Assembly (NCBI GenBank): GCA_947579665.1
Contig: OX388350.1
Span: 43,681,393-43,745,392 of the forward strand
Length of the DNA stretch: 64,000 nucleotides
Origin: Sympetrum striolatum
Taxonomy: Eukaryota; Arthropoda; Insecta; Odonata; Libellulidae
Direction of reading: 5' to 3'
The notes under the pieces are model-generated. The model was not told the origin of the DNA, made no database searches, and worked only from the letters and a program-made list of their open reading frames with translations. This document shows positions 12,031-22,905 of this stretch, piece by piece; within the stretch, counting starts at the first letter, position 1; each line of letters opens with the position of its first letter. The translations under genes and the position numbers were made by a program.

Positions 12031-12105
12031 ATTGAAAAAACTCACATGAAAACCCCACATACATAAATGCTCACATTACATATGCTCACAAAGTGCAATG
12101 AGCAA
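11935..12105 (-). repeat. Decayed GTG-GGTTTT minisatellite, arm 1
   Basis: Read on the minus strand this is a series of related 13-16 nt units such as TATGTGGGGTTTT, CATGTGAGTTTTTT, CAATGTGCGATTTT and GTGAATGTGGGCTTT, then ATACCCGTGTGGTTTTG. The same unit type lies on the plus strand at 12716-12822. The two arrays are in opposite orientation, about 0.7 kb apart. Confidence 0.6.
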
Positions 12106-12600
12106 ATGGCCAACCTTAAAAGTTATTACCACTATTATAACTAAAATGCAGGTAGGCAGGCTGCTAGAGTCTTGTAGATGCTATTGATACAAGAAATACA
12201 TTATATATGCATTAATTTATGAAATACCAGGATGGTAGTTAATGATACATGACAAAATTAAAATTAAAATTAATAAAATATGTACATATGCCAAGTGGTA
12301 CATACATGGTAATATTTATATATAAACTGATTTTTCGCTGATCACTTCCCTTTCTGAACGGTCGTACTTATAAAAAGTTATTGTGGAAATTGATAAGTAG
12401 CTTTATTTATTCAAGGCTTTCCACGAAGTTATGCCTTCTCGCTAAATTAAGCATTATTGATATTTTATAAAATTCATTTACAAATAAAATACACTTGACT
12501 CTTAAGTGGTAAATAGTAATTATTAACATGTAATCTGTGTATTCCGGTATTTCGGGATTCATGACAGGAATTCTCGGCTACCATAGAGGTCACGGTCGGA
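12106..12600. other. AT-rich DNA, no gene seen
   Basis: Spacer between the two oppositely oriented minisatellite arms; no ORF or RNA recognised. Confidence 0.55.
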
Positions 12601-12715
12601 TATAAATATGCAATTTAGAAATCGATGTCCTTGCATCAATATCGTTTCTAACTCTTATAATCATAGAATGAATGCTATCATACATAATACAGCTCACCAT
12701 TATCTTATGTCATTA

Positions 12716-12822
12716 TTATTTTTTTCAATGAGGGTTTTCCCCAATGTGGGGTTTTTCATGTGCGCATTTATACCCGTGGGGTTCAGTCTCGTGGGCAGTT
12801 GTCGTGTGAGGTTATGCCAATG
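12716..12822 (+). repeat. Decayed GTG-GGTTTT minisatellite, arm 2
   Basis: Units include CAATGAGGGTTTTCC, CCAATGTGGGGTTTTT, CATGTGCGCATTT and ATACCCGTGGGGTT. In translation this gives a peptide similar to the minus-strand frame of arm 1 (both read IPV followed by F.LV), which is how the similarity first shows. The similarity comes from the shared repeat, not from a protein family. Confidence 0.6.
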
Positions 12823-12829
12823 ACCCACT

Positions 12830-13180
12830 CGTAATATATCGACCTTGGAAAGCGAAATGGCGCGAAATACCGAACAGATGGATGCCATCCTCACTGATAC
12901 GCGCGGAGATTGTGTTTAATGGAAGTTCCGCGAAATTACCTCTTACCCTGTCGGAGCTTTTTAGAGGCATCTCTTTGAACAAACAACTCACCGCATTTTT
13001 GGAAGACGCGTAATTTTTGGAACATTACATCACAGGAAAAATATTACGTTTTTTACTACCTTGTGCGTTCCAGGGATTTTCTTACGCCCGCGTCGGAGAG
13101 ATATATTCAAATGAAACGTAACCGCGGCATAAAGAATATAAGAAACCGGATGCTGACACAACATTTCTTACGAGGCTCAT
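12830..13180. other. CpG-rich patch, no recognisable gene
   Basis: CG-rich stretches (CTGATACGCGCGG, CGCCCGCGTCGG). No ORF of interest. Confidence 0.35.
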
Positions 13181-13284
13181 TACGTGCCCGCTGATAAAAT
13201 CTCTCAATTTCTCTGCATAAACCTTATTACACTTAAAATAAAATAATTAAGTACAGTCTAACATGATAGGACGTACTTCGTGGA

Positions 13285-13385
13285 ACGACTAAAAGAAGTA
13301 AAGAAAAACTTTTCACAAAGAATACTTTTTAATTCACGACCGGCTTCAGCTACATACCACCATCAGGTCAAGGTGATTTGTTGTA
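13285..13385 (-). repeat. CCTGATGG...GAAGCCGGTCGTG module (retroelement 3' end)
   Basis: Minus strand: TTGACCTGATGGTGG, a short loop, then GCTGAAGCCGGTCGTGAATT followed by AAAAAGTATTC. The arrangement CTGATG-hairpin-GAA(A)CCGGTCGTGAAT is a motif I recall at the ends of arthropod retroelements. Position 9 of a hammerhead core would be G rather than A here, so a catalytic fold is unlikely for this copy. Confidence 0.45.
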
Positions 13386-13389
13386 AAAT

Positions 13390-13920
13390 CGTAAAGTACC
13401 TAGTTTCATTAAATGAAAGGTAATCCATAAACGCGACAGAAAAATGTTTACTGTGTTGAACTACGCAGTTAAGTTGCAATGAGGTCACGAAAAATGAGAA
13501 TATTCTATCAGATAGAGGGTAATAGCGGTAAAAACTTCACCGTATCAATCCCTTCATTTTTTTGGGGAACATAAAATAATCTCATTATATTTCAGTGGAT
13601 TCTAAAAATACAGAAAACCGCAGATTTAGACTATATAATTTACCAATCTCTGAGAATCATTATCGTACATTTATCCAAAAAGATTATGCTCAAAATTATT
13701 TTCCCGATTCTCCTATTCTAAAAAAAACTTAAGTTTGAAATAATTTAGAATTTCGAAATCGATACATATAAATTCGATATAATTATACTACAACTCATCC
13801 AGTATTCGAGGTGGTTTTTCCAATCCATTTTTTGATTTTGAAGACTCTTGGGGTACTCAAATAGTACTGCAATATAAAACAATCCAAGTCGGTAAAAAAA
13901 TGAAGGAATCAATTCCTGCA
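13390..13920. other. AT-rich DNA, no gene seen
   Basis: No recognisable ORF, RNA or repeat. Confidence 0.55.
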
Positions 13921-13935
13921 TATGATAAGCACATC

Positions 13936-14059
13936 AGGCTCCCGGATAGTCGTGTGGACAGCGCGTTTGCCTTTGGTGAAAGCGGTCCCGGGTTCTATTC
14001 CCGGTGGAAGCTAATGTGCGAAATGACCCAAGCTGTAGAAGCACTTTTACCAATAGTAC
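13936..14059 (+). mobile_element. tRNA-derived SINE, full length, with target-site duplications
   Basis: The element starts AGGCTCCCGGATAGTCGTGT and ends ACCAATAGTAC. It has an RNA polymerase III promoter: a box A-like TAGTCGTGTGG and a box B GGTTCTATTCC set in a T-arm (CCGGG...CCCGG). It is flanked by a perfect 15-bp direct repeat, TATGATAAGCACATC, at 13921-13935 and 14060-14074. The 3' part (AATGTGCGAAATGACC.AAGCTGTA...) is unrelated to tRNA and is shared with the copy at 29674-29798. There is no poly(A) tail. The intact duplication indicates recent insertion by LINE machinery; the partner LINE is not identified. Confidence 0.9.
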
Positions 14060-14074
14060 TATGATAAGCACATC

Positions 14075-14275
14075 TAAATATAATAAAAAATGTATTTAAT
14101 TTAAATAACTCTCTAATTAATAAAATCTCTCTTTAGAACGAAGTAAAACATTAACGTACGAAAGTGGCGTTATCAAAGGTAACTCTCCATCCGAAAATAA
14201 TCACTTTATTTATCACACATGGGACGGCCTACTTTTTAGCAATTTAACATGAAATATTTCGCTGATATAAGGAAT
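14075..14275. other. AT-rich DNA, no gene seen
   Basis: Short spacer to the right of the SINE; nothing recognised. Confidence 0.5.
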
Positions 14276-14650
14276 TCCTTCCCTTGGGCGACCTTGATTG
14301 AAAAATCGATTTATGTCCTGGAAGTCGGATTTCGTGTAAAGGGGATTGAAAGTTTTTAATTTTCGCGTCCGATATTCTCCCGAACGAGATCGGCTGACGT
14401 TTCTTTTGGCGCTAGTATCGATTAATTATGGAAAATGAAAATAAATTTCGGTGCGGCTACGTGACTTTCCTGATGCACGCTCGTGATAGCGGTTTTTATA
14501 TTTAATCCTTTCCAACCCGAGGAACTTAATCTTTCCGAGAATTCGGCTAGAAATTCGCTTTCCGCGAATTTTCACGGACGGAGTGGATTCCAGTTTTGGA
14601 ATGTCTGTCCAATCGGAGATATTTATGCATATTACTCCGAAATATTATAT
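14276..14650. other. CG-containing patch with homeodomain-like cores
   Basis: Mixed CG-rich and AT-rich words, including CGATTAATTATGG and repeated TTCGCG/AATTCGC. No ORF. The combination looks more like an enhancer than an exon, but that is impression only. Confidence 0.3.
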
Positions 14651-16130
14651 CTTTAGGAAACGAATGACCATTTGAAATGACGTCTTCAATCATGCAGGTA
14701 CACACCAGTATTCTTAAATATGAAATGTATAGGTATACACAGTTTTGAACGAAGATTTAAATCTCATAATAAAGCCATAAACAAAAACAAATACTAAAAA
14801 GTGAGTGATGAGTTATATTGAGTGTGACTAGTAATGATTCTTCAACGTAGCTATACTCCGTCCATCGTTATGAAGGCAAAATTCAAAATGCATGTATCTC
14901 TTGTATGAGAAGCTCAAGCTGTTGCGATTTAAACAGTATTCATACATTATATATTCATTATACAAAACTAAATAGCTGAATTAACAAACATACTCTTAAG
15001 AATGTAGTCAATAGTAGTATTGATGAAACTTTATTTAAACAATTATAATTGAAATCAGAAATAAAAAATCTCACGGTAGTTTTTAGATCGGAATAAAAAT
15101 ATTTACCTCTCAAAGTAAAAGCAAAATGTTACAGAAATACGTGATAGTTTCCTTATTCAAATAGCCGTAATTTTTCCGTAACGTCTAAGATTATACAAAG
15201 ATTTTGATTGATAACAACTTGATCTCATGTCATTGAAAATTGTCGTTTCTAATCCTCATGGTCTACTCATTAATATTTATTACTACAGGAACGAAAACCC
15301 TAAGCTTTTTCCTTAATATATGTTTCGTAAATACTCGACATAGAATCCATCTGTTCTACAGTATCTGAGGAAGTCAGCGCGAAAGCTAAGTTCGTATTAA
15401 TTCCTTCCACGATTGACAGCTATAAGTTTAGGTGAGAAAACAGATGAAGAGTGACATGTATCCTCTAATTGCTTGACTGAGTTATACTACTACGAATGGA
15501 AATCTACACACTAGGGCAGCACAATGACCTTATGAATGGCACTTCTGATAGAATTAAACAAACCTAAAACAAAGTTATTCAGTACCACTCGTATCTCGGT
15601 AGCTCTTCCATTATCATAGCAGGCAATAAAGCTGACATCAGGAAAGGAAATATACATTTTTCTCCATCCAGCAAATGCGAGATAAAAAATATTTAATTCA
15701 CCAAGAGATGGAAGTAGGAACGCTACACCGAGTTTGAATTAACGCTCACGTGCTCAAAGGTGTCACGGAATGCATTAGTACCATTCTAACTATAGCTGGG
15801 AATACTTAACATATATTCACGGCGTGACGAAATTAATCAATACCTTACTTCATAGTTTTTCATATAGGAACAAGATGTGAATGCCTCCAGCGAGATGATA
15901 TTCGATATAGAAATTTATGAGGAAGAAAACATTTCTAGATCAATATCATACAAGCCGATTTTTGGTGTGAAGCAGGGGGTGTAAAAATTATGCGTTTGAA
16001 CTGCTTCTTTAGCCTGTTATTATCAAATATTTTTCGCGGAAATAATTTAATTTTAAAACGATATTTCCTAGCATCCATTTATCTTAATTTACGCTCATTA
16101 TCAGATCTGTCGAAGTAGCAGGAAGGTCGC
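14651..16130. other. AT-rich DNA, no gene seen
   Basis: No recognisable ORF. A weak CTGAGGA...GAAAGC motif lies at 15362-15385 (see findings). Confidence 0.5.
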
Positions 16131-16160
16131 ATGATACCGGCTTGGTGTCTTCCGTAAATG

Positions 16161-16200
16161 TACAGCTATGTGCAAAAAAGTTTTCTTACACATAGCTGTA
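16161..16200. repeat. 12-bp perfect inverted repeat (hairpin)
   Basis: TACAGCTATGTG (16161-16172) and its exact reverse complement CACATAGCTGTA (16189-16200) are separated by 16 bases. It lies just beyond the recognisable end of the LINE reading frame. Confidence 0.75.
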
Positions 16201-16204
16201 CTTT

Positions 16205-16600
16205 GCCTAAAATTTATCAAGCAATCATAGCCTATCTTCAAAACTCTTTTCTTTCAAAGATTCCCAACCTACGTTTGAGAGCATTATTTTAGCAATTGCT
16301 TTCTTATTGTAGCATATTTTTCAACATGACGTACCGACTTGCATAGCACTTTCCCATACACTTACCGGATATTCCAAGGTGGAATAACATCGACTTCTTA
16401 ACCTTTTTATAATATACCCTGACAATATTTTTTTCAAAGCCGAGCCTTTTAATTGCTTTACCGCAGATTTTTTGAATATGCATGATCAAATTAAAATTAT
16501 TTGTAAGGGTAATCCTGAGATATTTAAATGAATCTATTATATTCAAATTTACTCCATAAACATAGATAGTTTCGGCATTTACGAGGTGGATTTCACAAAA
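16205..16600 (-). pseudogene. Non-LTR retrotransposon reverse transcriptase, C-terminal fragment, broken
   Basis: The minus-strand translation from about 16600 runs through a ...VYGVN segment, then IIDSFKYLRITLTNNFNL..HIQKICGKAIKRLGF. This is the typical region after the RT palm in Jockey/CR1-like elements (KYLGI.LT.NL.W..HI..I..KA.KRLGF). In a second frame downstream (16310-16215) it continues as YNKKAIAKIMLSNVGWESLK, matching the family's C-terminal 'ML..L.W..L..RR' stretch. The frame change and in-frame stops mark it as dead. The catalytic YADD motif and the endonuclease are not present. Confidence 0.8.
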
Positions 16601-16870
16601 CTATTTACTCAACTAATTTATGTATCATTTAAATACTTCTGCGTAACCTCCTGTTTTTATTCTATTAAATAAATAATGTATTCATAATAGTTTAATTTAT
16701 TTAATAAAACTTATTTATTTATAAATTTAACCTTCTGTTTTTATTCTATTAAGTTTTATCGGGTTTAAGGTATACACGGACCGTGACAGCAAATCATTCA
16801 ATTTGTTTAAGTTGGACTATTCCAAGAAGCGTCAAGAGTAACAGCTTCCTCTCACGATTACACACCCTGA
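16601..16870. other. AT-rich DNA with short direct repeats
   Basis: The phrase CTTCTGTTTTTATTCTATTAA or a close variant occurs near 16648 and 16731, and TTATTTAATAAAACTTATTTATT is self-complementary in part. No gene. Confidence 0.4.
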
Positions 16871-16879
16871 CGTAATATC

Positions 16880-17170
16880 CACGTCTTAACACGACCTTAA
16901 ATGATCAGTTAGCGGAGGAATGGCCGAACGGAGAAAAGACCGGGGTTTCAGTGCATTAAGGAACGGTATTTTTCTCGGAATCCGCTCGGCGACGCACAAG
17001 CCTACGCTCTCATTAAGATTCAGATAACGTCATGATGGCAACACAAAGATGCGAGGGAATAACAAGAAAGGATTCAGAAGGCGCTACTTATGCGGCGGAT
17101 GATGTCATGGAGTCCAACGCCGTGGGCGTCGGAATCGGACATCGCAAATGAAGTGTTTTGAACAGTAGAG
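16880..17170. other. CpG-rich patch, no recognisable gene
   Basis: CG-rich with many GGAGG/CGGCG words. No ORF over 60 codons. Confidence 0.35.
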
Positions 17171-19220
17171 ACTCACACGGGATAGTCTCGAAAACTTGGG
17201 AAAGTAACGATAAAATCCCGAAAGAAATAAAAAAGAAGTATCAAGAGATGAGAGGATATTACCCGATCTTATGACCTTTTGGTGTATTTAGCTAAAACGG
17301 TAAAGCTAGCATATTTTTCTTGGAAGACAACCAAATGAATATGCAGTCATAGATGGAATGTACAGACCTTAATCTATTGTCTTCAAGCTCGACGTTGTGG
17401 AATAGTGCCTTACCTAAAAAATAAGATAAAAAATATAAATATAATATACAAATATAATAATAACATATAAGATTTAAAATAAAGAATATAACGATTAAAT
17501 AAAAATAAGCATAGGTTTCTGATAACAATATCCGAAATGAAGGCACATAAAAATAACATAAAAATAAACTTTAAAATCAAATTTATCTCAAATTGTTTAT
17601 AAATCCTACAAAAAACTAGATGGAGGCTGAAACAAAATTTCCTATCACGGAAACACTAACTCTGTACGAACGATCTTCCAATGTGTTTCGTAGGACTGTA
17701 AATCGAGAGTTTTTCTAATTTCTAATAATTATTTATTGATAGGGGTACTTGTACATCAAATGCAACGTGGTGAGTTATCTATTGCCAACGAAAATCAGTA
17801 TTTGAGTTCGAGGTTATTTTTTTACTACTTGATTTTGATATTGGTTTATTATATTATTGTACTCGTAAAATTAGTTCAATTTCATCATTAAGGATTTTAA
17901 TACAAAAATTCAAATATAACCCAAAAGAAAATATTCATAAATCTTGAGAGGGAACATAATAACAGCATTGTTTCTACGAGGTTACTTAAGATTAAACAAA
18001 ATTTAACATGCTAACAAGGTTTCTTGCAAGTGCTCCTGTCGAGAAACTTAAAGATTCATACACTGAGTTACCTGATACTTCCGAGCAACTCCAGCGTGTT
18101 TAAATCTCAAAAGTTCAAACAATTTAATAATTTCTTCAGGGCCGAATAACTAGGAACATTTACTGGTTGAAAATACCGGATAACAAGAACATATATCTAG
18201 GCACTCGATCTTTTTTAAAGTAAAAGAGTGTAGATTGACACAGTTTTTAAGTTATCAAGCTTATTTTGACGGAGGGCCAAAGATTAGATTAGATAGCGTT
18301 TCAATTCATCCGAAATTCGGAGAGACCGTCCCATAATAAAGTCTAATAGAAAGCTTATCAACCTTTATGTAATGCACAGTTACACTCTAAACGAGAATGT
18401 TAGTTCTATCGCAACTTCTGATCCTTAAACCAAATATATGCGACCCTTTAATTCGAAGAAATTGAAATTTTCAACAACTCTTTTACGTCGGCTGAGTGAA
18501 GTGAGAAAAAAGAGTAACTAGATTGAAATAAAAACAGAAAAGGAGCAATTTATGCTAAATATGAACATTCCCTTGTATATCATGATAATTAATTACGTGC
18601 ATAAATACCATTAGATAAGTGAGTAGGAAAAATAATTTCGACGAAATGTTAGTTTGATAATACCGAAGTGGGCTTATAGCAGGAAAGAATTAGATCCTTT
18701 ACTATTCGTTTGACAGATTCAGCTTGAATTCACATTAAAAAATCAGGAAAAACAGAATGATACATATAAGACTCAAAAAATTCCAACAAAATTTGAGCTA
18801 AATTTGCACAACTTTTCAAAGGTTAATATAGCGTGAAAACATTTCCACGAAGTGAACGACAAATATATTCAGTCAAGAATGGAAAAAAATTAAACGAAAG
18901 TACTTCCAATAAAATTTACAGTAATAGGCGACATATAATAAAGTAAAGTTCCTAGTTTTGAAATTAGTTTTAAATAGCAGCACATGAAAAATATATCCGT
19001 GCAACAACCAAGATTTAATACTTTCCTAAATAAATATTATGCTCGTTTAGAAAAAAACATGTAAGGAATAAAAGAGCATGAAAAATATAGCAGGAGACCA
19101 AACAGAATTTAGGGGACATATCAATTGTATTCCAGGAACATAAAAGTTTACAACAGAAAATCAGATCGGCAACAGAATACGGAACAAATTCAAGTAAAAA
19201 AACCCTCCTGGTTCCCATTC
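17171..19220. other. AT-rich DNA, no gene seen
   Basis: Only chance frames, including an 84-codon Tyr/Leu/Phe-rich one at 17292-17546 (-). No RNA gene or structured repeat recognised. Confidence 0.55.
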
Positions 19221-19224
19221 GAGT

Positions 19225-19665
19225 TTTCCCTCTTCCAAAAAGACCCCATTCGACGAGGCTAGCAACAGAGGGCTGCATGTGCGCCATTTTCCTTATCGGA
19301 TGAGGTCATCGCTTCTCCACGCCGACTTTCGCATCTTCGCGATCTCTGGACCGAAATAGTCCGCCGCCCCGGGCGCCACTTAAAACGCAAGACGAGAAAC
19401 ACACGCGGGGCGAAAGAGATCTCCCTCCACCGAGAAAGGAGCAGACGAAAATTTGCCTCTGAAAGGACCCGCTAAATCCTCAGGAAGGACTAAATGAATC
19501 ATTCATTCTTCCCGTGCAGAGCGCGGGACGTTCTTCCAGTGCGCGCTGCGCTGCGGAAAATAATTCTCGCTGAATAATAAAGCGGGCGCTGTATGAATGA
19601 ACGCGGAAGGTATCCCGACGGTGTTTTCAATGAGAGGAAGACTAACTCTGCAGGAAGATGCCCCC
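19225..19665. other. CpG-rich patch, one of the most CG-dense in the window
   Basis: Contains GCCGCCCCGGGCGCCAC and GTGCGCGCTGCGCTGCGG. Short frames on both strands are unrecognised. No TATA or initiator arrangement stood out, so I cannot assign a promoter. Confidence 0.4.
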
Positions 19666-19789
19666 CAACGGCATGTATTCAAAATCTAAATTGCCGTTCC
19701 CTTTCTCCGCTGCTGGAGAAAATAATGAAGACGAGCGTTCTTTTGGAAGGCGATGCACATCTTGCATTTGTAAGACTTTAAGCGCAGAT

Positions 19790-21280
19790 CCTTAGTGAAC
19801 AAAGCATATTTAAAGCCTGAAAACATTATTGAATTTAGTTATGTTTTCCAAACCCTTTCCTTGAGACTGACATTGACACATGTTCCAGCATTGGGTTGAT
19901 TTTGTGGTTTATGCAAGTTAAATCGTTCCGACGAAAATTGATATCCTGTTTAGATAAAATGAAACCTTCATCTTATGTAAAATACATTAAATATAACAAA
20001 TGTATGTAAAAAAATTGAAAACCGTCAATTCGTTAACTCGATTAATTTTTGAAATTTGTGAGTCACTTTAAAACCGTAATTTCGTATAAGAGTCCTTCTG
20101 GAAAAGCCCATAAAACCATAAATTTTATAAAATGGTTATTTCTGAAATCATTGAAGTAATAATTCTCAATTAATAAAAAAAATTCTTTTTACATAATTCT
20201 TCGTGAACAATGATTTCATTAACATGCAAATGATGCTTGATGGGACATCCCATAAAGAATGGAACTCACACAAAACACAAAATTACAATTTCCAATAAAT
20301 ATTCACGAAAATATTATTTAAATTAAGATTTCTTTCATTTAGTAAATAAGGTAATGTTGGGTAACTAGAGTATAAAAAGGATGAGCTTCTCTTTCCTTTA
20401 ATCAACTCTTTTACTTCATGAAAGATTACCGTGGACCTGCTTCATCTAAATATTTTGAGATACCTTTAAACTGCCAACTATTCACTCTATCCATTATCCC
20501 TTGATTGTTTAATCCTTATTCATATTAATTAATTTTTCCCCAACAATTTCCCATATTCAATCTTACCATTAATTTCTTAGTTGACATCCATTCCCTTCAA
20601 ACTCGACCGCTCACCCATACGTTTCATCTCTTTAACCCAATTCCATAATAATAAATATACATAATTATATATACACATAAATAATGATTAAAGTCCGTAA
20701 ATGTTAATGCAAATTTTATGTAATACAATCTAAAAACGCAAAAAAGCTTCTTAGGCTTAAGGTTTGACTGAATGTTTCAAGGCACACCGTTAATGACCAA
20801 ATATAAGATACAACCGTCATCAAGAATATTATTCCCTTGTCAGAAGACCTTTTTAACTCCGAATTCCATCTCCCTACGAAAGGTAACATAGGAAATTACA
20901 TCATATACTATCCACCTCATTTCCAAGAAATAGTATCAAAATCATCCCTGCTTAAATTAATACATTACGAACAGCACGCATTAAATCCGCAGTAATGAAA
21001 TATCGAGAGCTGCAGAAAACTCTCGTATACATCTTATTGAATCGGGATAAACACCACAGAGGCACGTCAAAAAATGCTAGAGCGTTTCGCAACATTAAGC
21101 CCATTTCTAGAAGTTGAACATAGCAGCTCGTTATCTCCCCAGAGGAGAAAATATTCAACGCGCCTACTTCAGACGTCATCGCAGTACAGAGATGAAAGGC
21201 AGAGAAATCTGAATGTTAATTCTATCCTATCAAGCCCCAGGTGAGCACCAGACTAACAAGGTTGCTGGAATCGGATCCTC
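19790..21280. other. AT-rich DNA, no gene seen
   Basis: Nothing recognisable; a 75-codon minus-strand frame at 20952-21179 has no known motif. Confidence 0.55.
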
Positions 21281-21332
21281 TAAGCCATTTTTTCACGGAA
21301 GTCTTCCTCAAACTTTGAGGCGCATTAAACTA

Positions 21333-21370
21333 TACGTTCGCTGGTTTCAATTCGAGTCCCAGCGAGCAAA
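21333..21370 (+). repeat. Possible tRNA-like T-arm relic
   Basis: TCGCTGG and CCCAGCGA pair perfectly around a loop containing TTCAATTCGAGT, resembling a displaced T-arm of a tRNA-derived SINE. No convincing box A is seen at the expected distance, so this is weak. Confidence 0.25.
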
Positions 21371-21399
21371 GAGAAGAAACTCAATGTGTAGATTTAAAA

Positions 21400-22610
21400 G
21401 TTGAAAGATATTTCGAAAATTTTCGTTAAACAAAAGGAAATCTTGCATAACTGGGCTCGAAAGTAATACTTTTACATTGATGACAATAAATTCACACCGC
21501 CACTATGAACTGATATGCTCTATAGTTTATTGCTTCAAGGTCCTTCCACCTTCCAATTTCCAAAGGTGTAAGAATCGCCTATGTATCAGACACTATCACA
21601 AGTGTCAACAATAAAATGACTGGTGTTTAATGTATGTATCATTGGGTCAATAATGAGTTGACGTACTTAAATAATGCTTGGAATTCGTACGGCACATCTA
21701 AAGTTTCTTTGCGTTACACTAATATACTATACTAAGAACTAGCTGAAGACCTCAAAGCAAAGAGCAACAACGAGCTAAGTGCGGGCTACTTCGCCTCTTT
21801 TCTGTGAACTGCGAAGCAATAGAAAATGAAATCCAAATCCACTTCTAAATGAAACTAATGGGAAATATCTTTCTTAAATCGTTTCATTTTCAGCGATAAC
21901 TCAAATTGGTCTCCGTATACAGTCTCTTTCATCACACTTTAATGTAGCTTCAAGTTCAACGAGAGAGTACGTACATAATATCATTACCAACCAATAGAAC
22001 AATGCAATGGTTTTATTTTATCCATCTGCTGAAGTTCATGATATGAATTAGCCTCTATGGGACCTGTTGAATGACTAACAATTCTTATTAGAGTTTATAT
22101 GTTATGAAACTTTTACTATTTATTTCCCGTACTATGCGATTTGTTTACAATGCATTTCTATTAGGTAAAAATGCATTTTGTGATAATTATGTCTATTATT
22201 CCGTACAATTTTACTGTAATATATTTCATAGTCGTATAGTTAAAGTGTCACTACAAGGCTTCTCCAAATAAGCTATTTTTGCTCAGAGGGCCCTAATTGT
22301 AAAATCTAATTTTCTTAAACTGTAATATTTCATAAAATATAGTATTATTAGAGTCAATACTAAAAAATAGTACCTTTAATATTATAGATTGTCATCATAT
22401 ATTATTATAAGTAATTGTAATAAATTATTATATAAGATTATCATATACATCAGCAGATGAGAAATTTAATTCTGCGGACCCACGCAGTAATGTTTGCTGG
22501 CTTATACGTAACGCTAATAACCAAGTAGGCGACGCATCACGGATTAAAAACAGTACTCCTTTCGCGTCCAACTTTCGGCAAGCGAACTGAAGGAGCAGGA
22601 AGATGAAAGA
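21400..22610. other. AT-rich DNA, no gene seen
   Basis: No recognisable ORF or RNA; the stretch 22320-22440 is almost pure A/T. Confidence 0.55.
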
Positions 22611-22614
22611 AGAA

Positions 22615-22905
22615 CTTTTTCGGGCGCTTATCAAATCAAAGAATGCGAGATAAGCGAGGCGAGACAATTGTCGGCATTCTTGGCTGCACCGCGAGAGATA
22701 AAAATGCCTCGGCGCCTGGTTCCGCCTCCATTAGCTCCACTTGCAAGAGATACGTCGGCATCAGGACGTGATGAAAGGTGGAAATCTTCCTGCAGATACG
22801 AAAGAGTTAAACCCTTTGCTAATAGCGCACGGTCAAGGCGCTCTAGTCATAGAGATAGGCGTAAATTACCTCTTTTTACTATCCCGGGCCCCGCTAAATG
22901 AATCA
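22615..22905. other. CpG-rich patch, no recognisable gene
   Basis: Back-to-back frames (minus 22428-22667, plus 22668-22901) are unlike known proteins; the plus one is Arg/Ser/Pro-rich, as expected from CG-rich random sequence. Confidence 0.35.

Noticed and set aside
12608..12823. Protein similarity between the 12.6-12.8-kb plus frame and the 11.8-12.0-kb minus frame
   Set aside because: Explained by a shared GTG-GGTTTT minisatellite in opposite orientations, not by a protein family.
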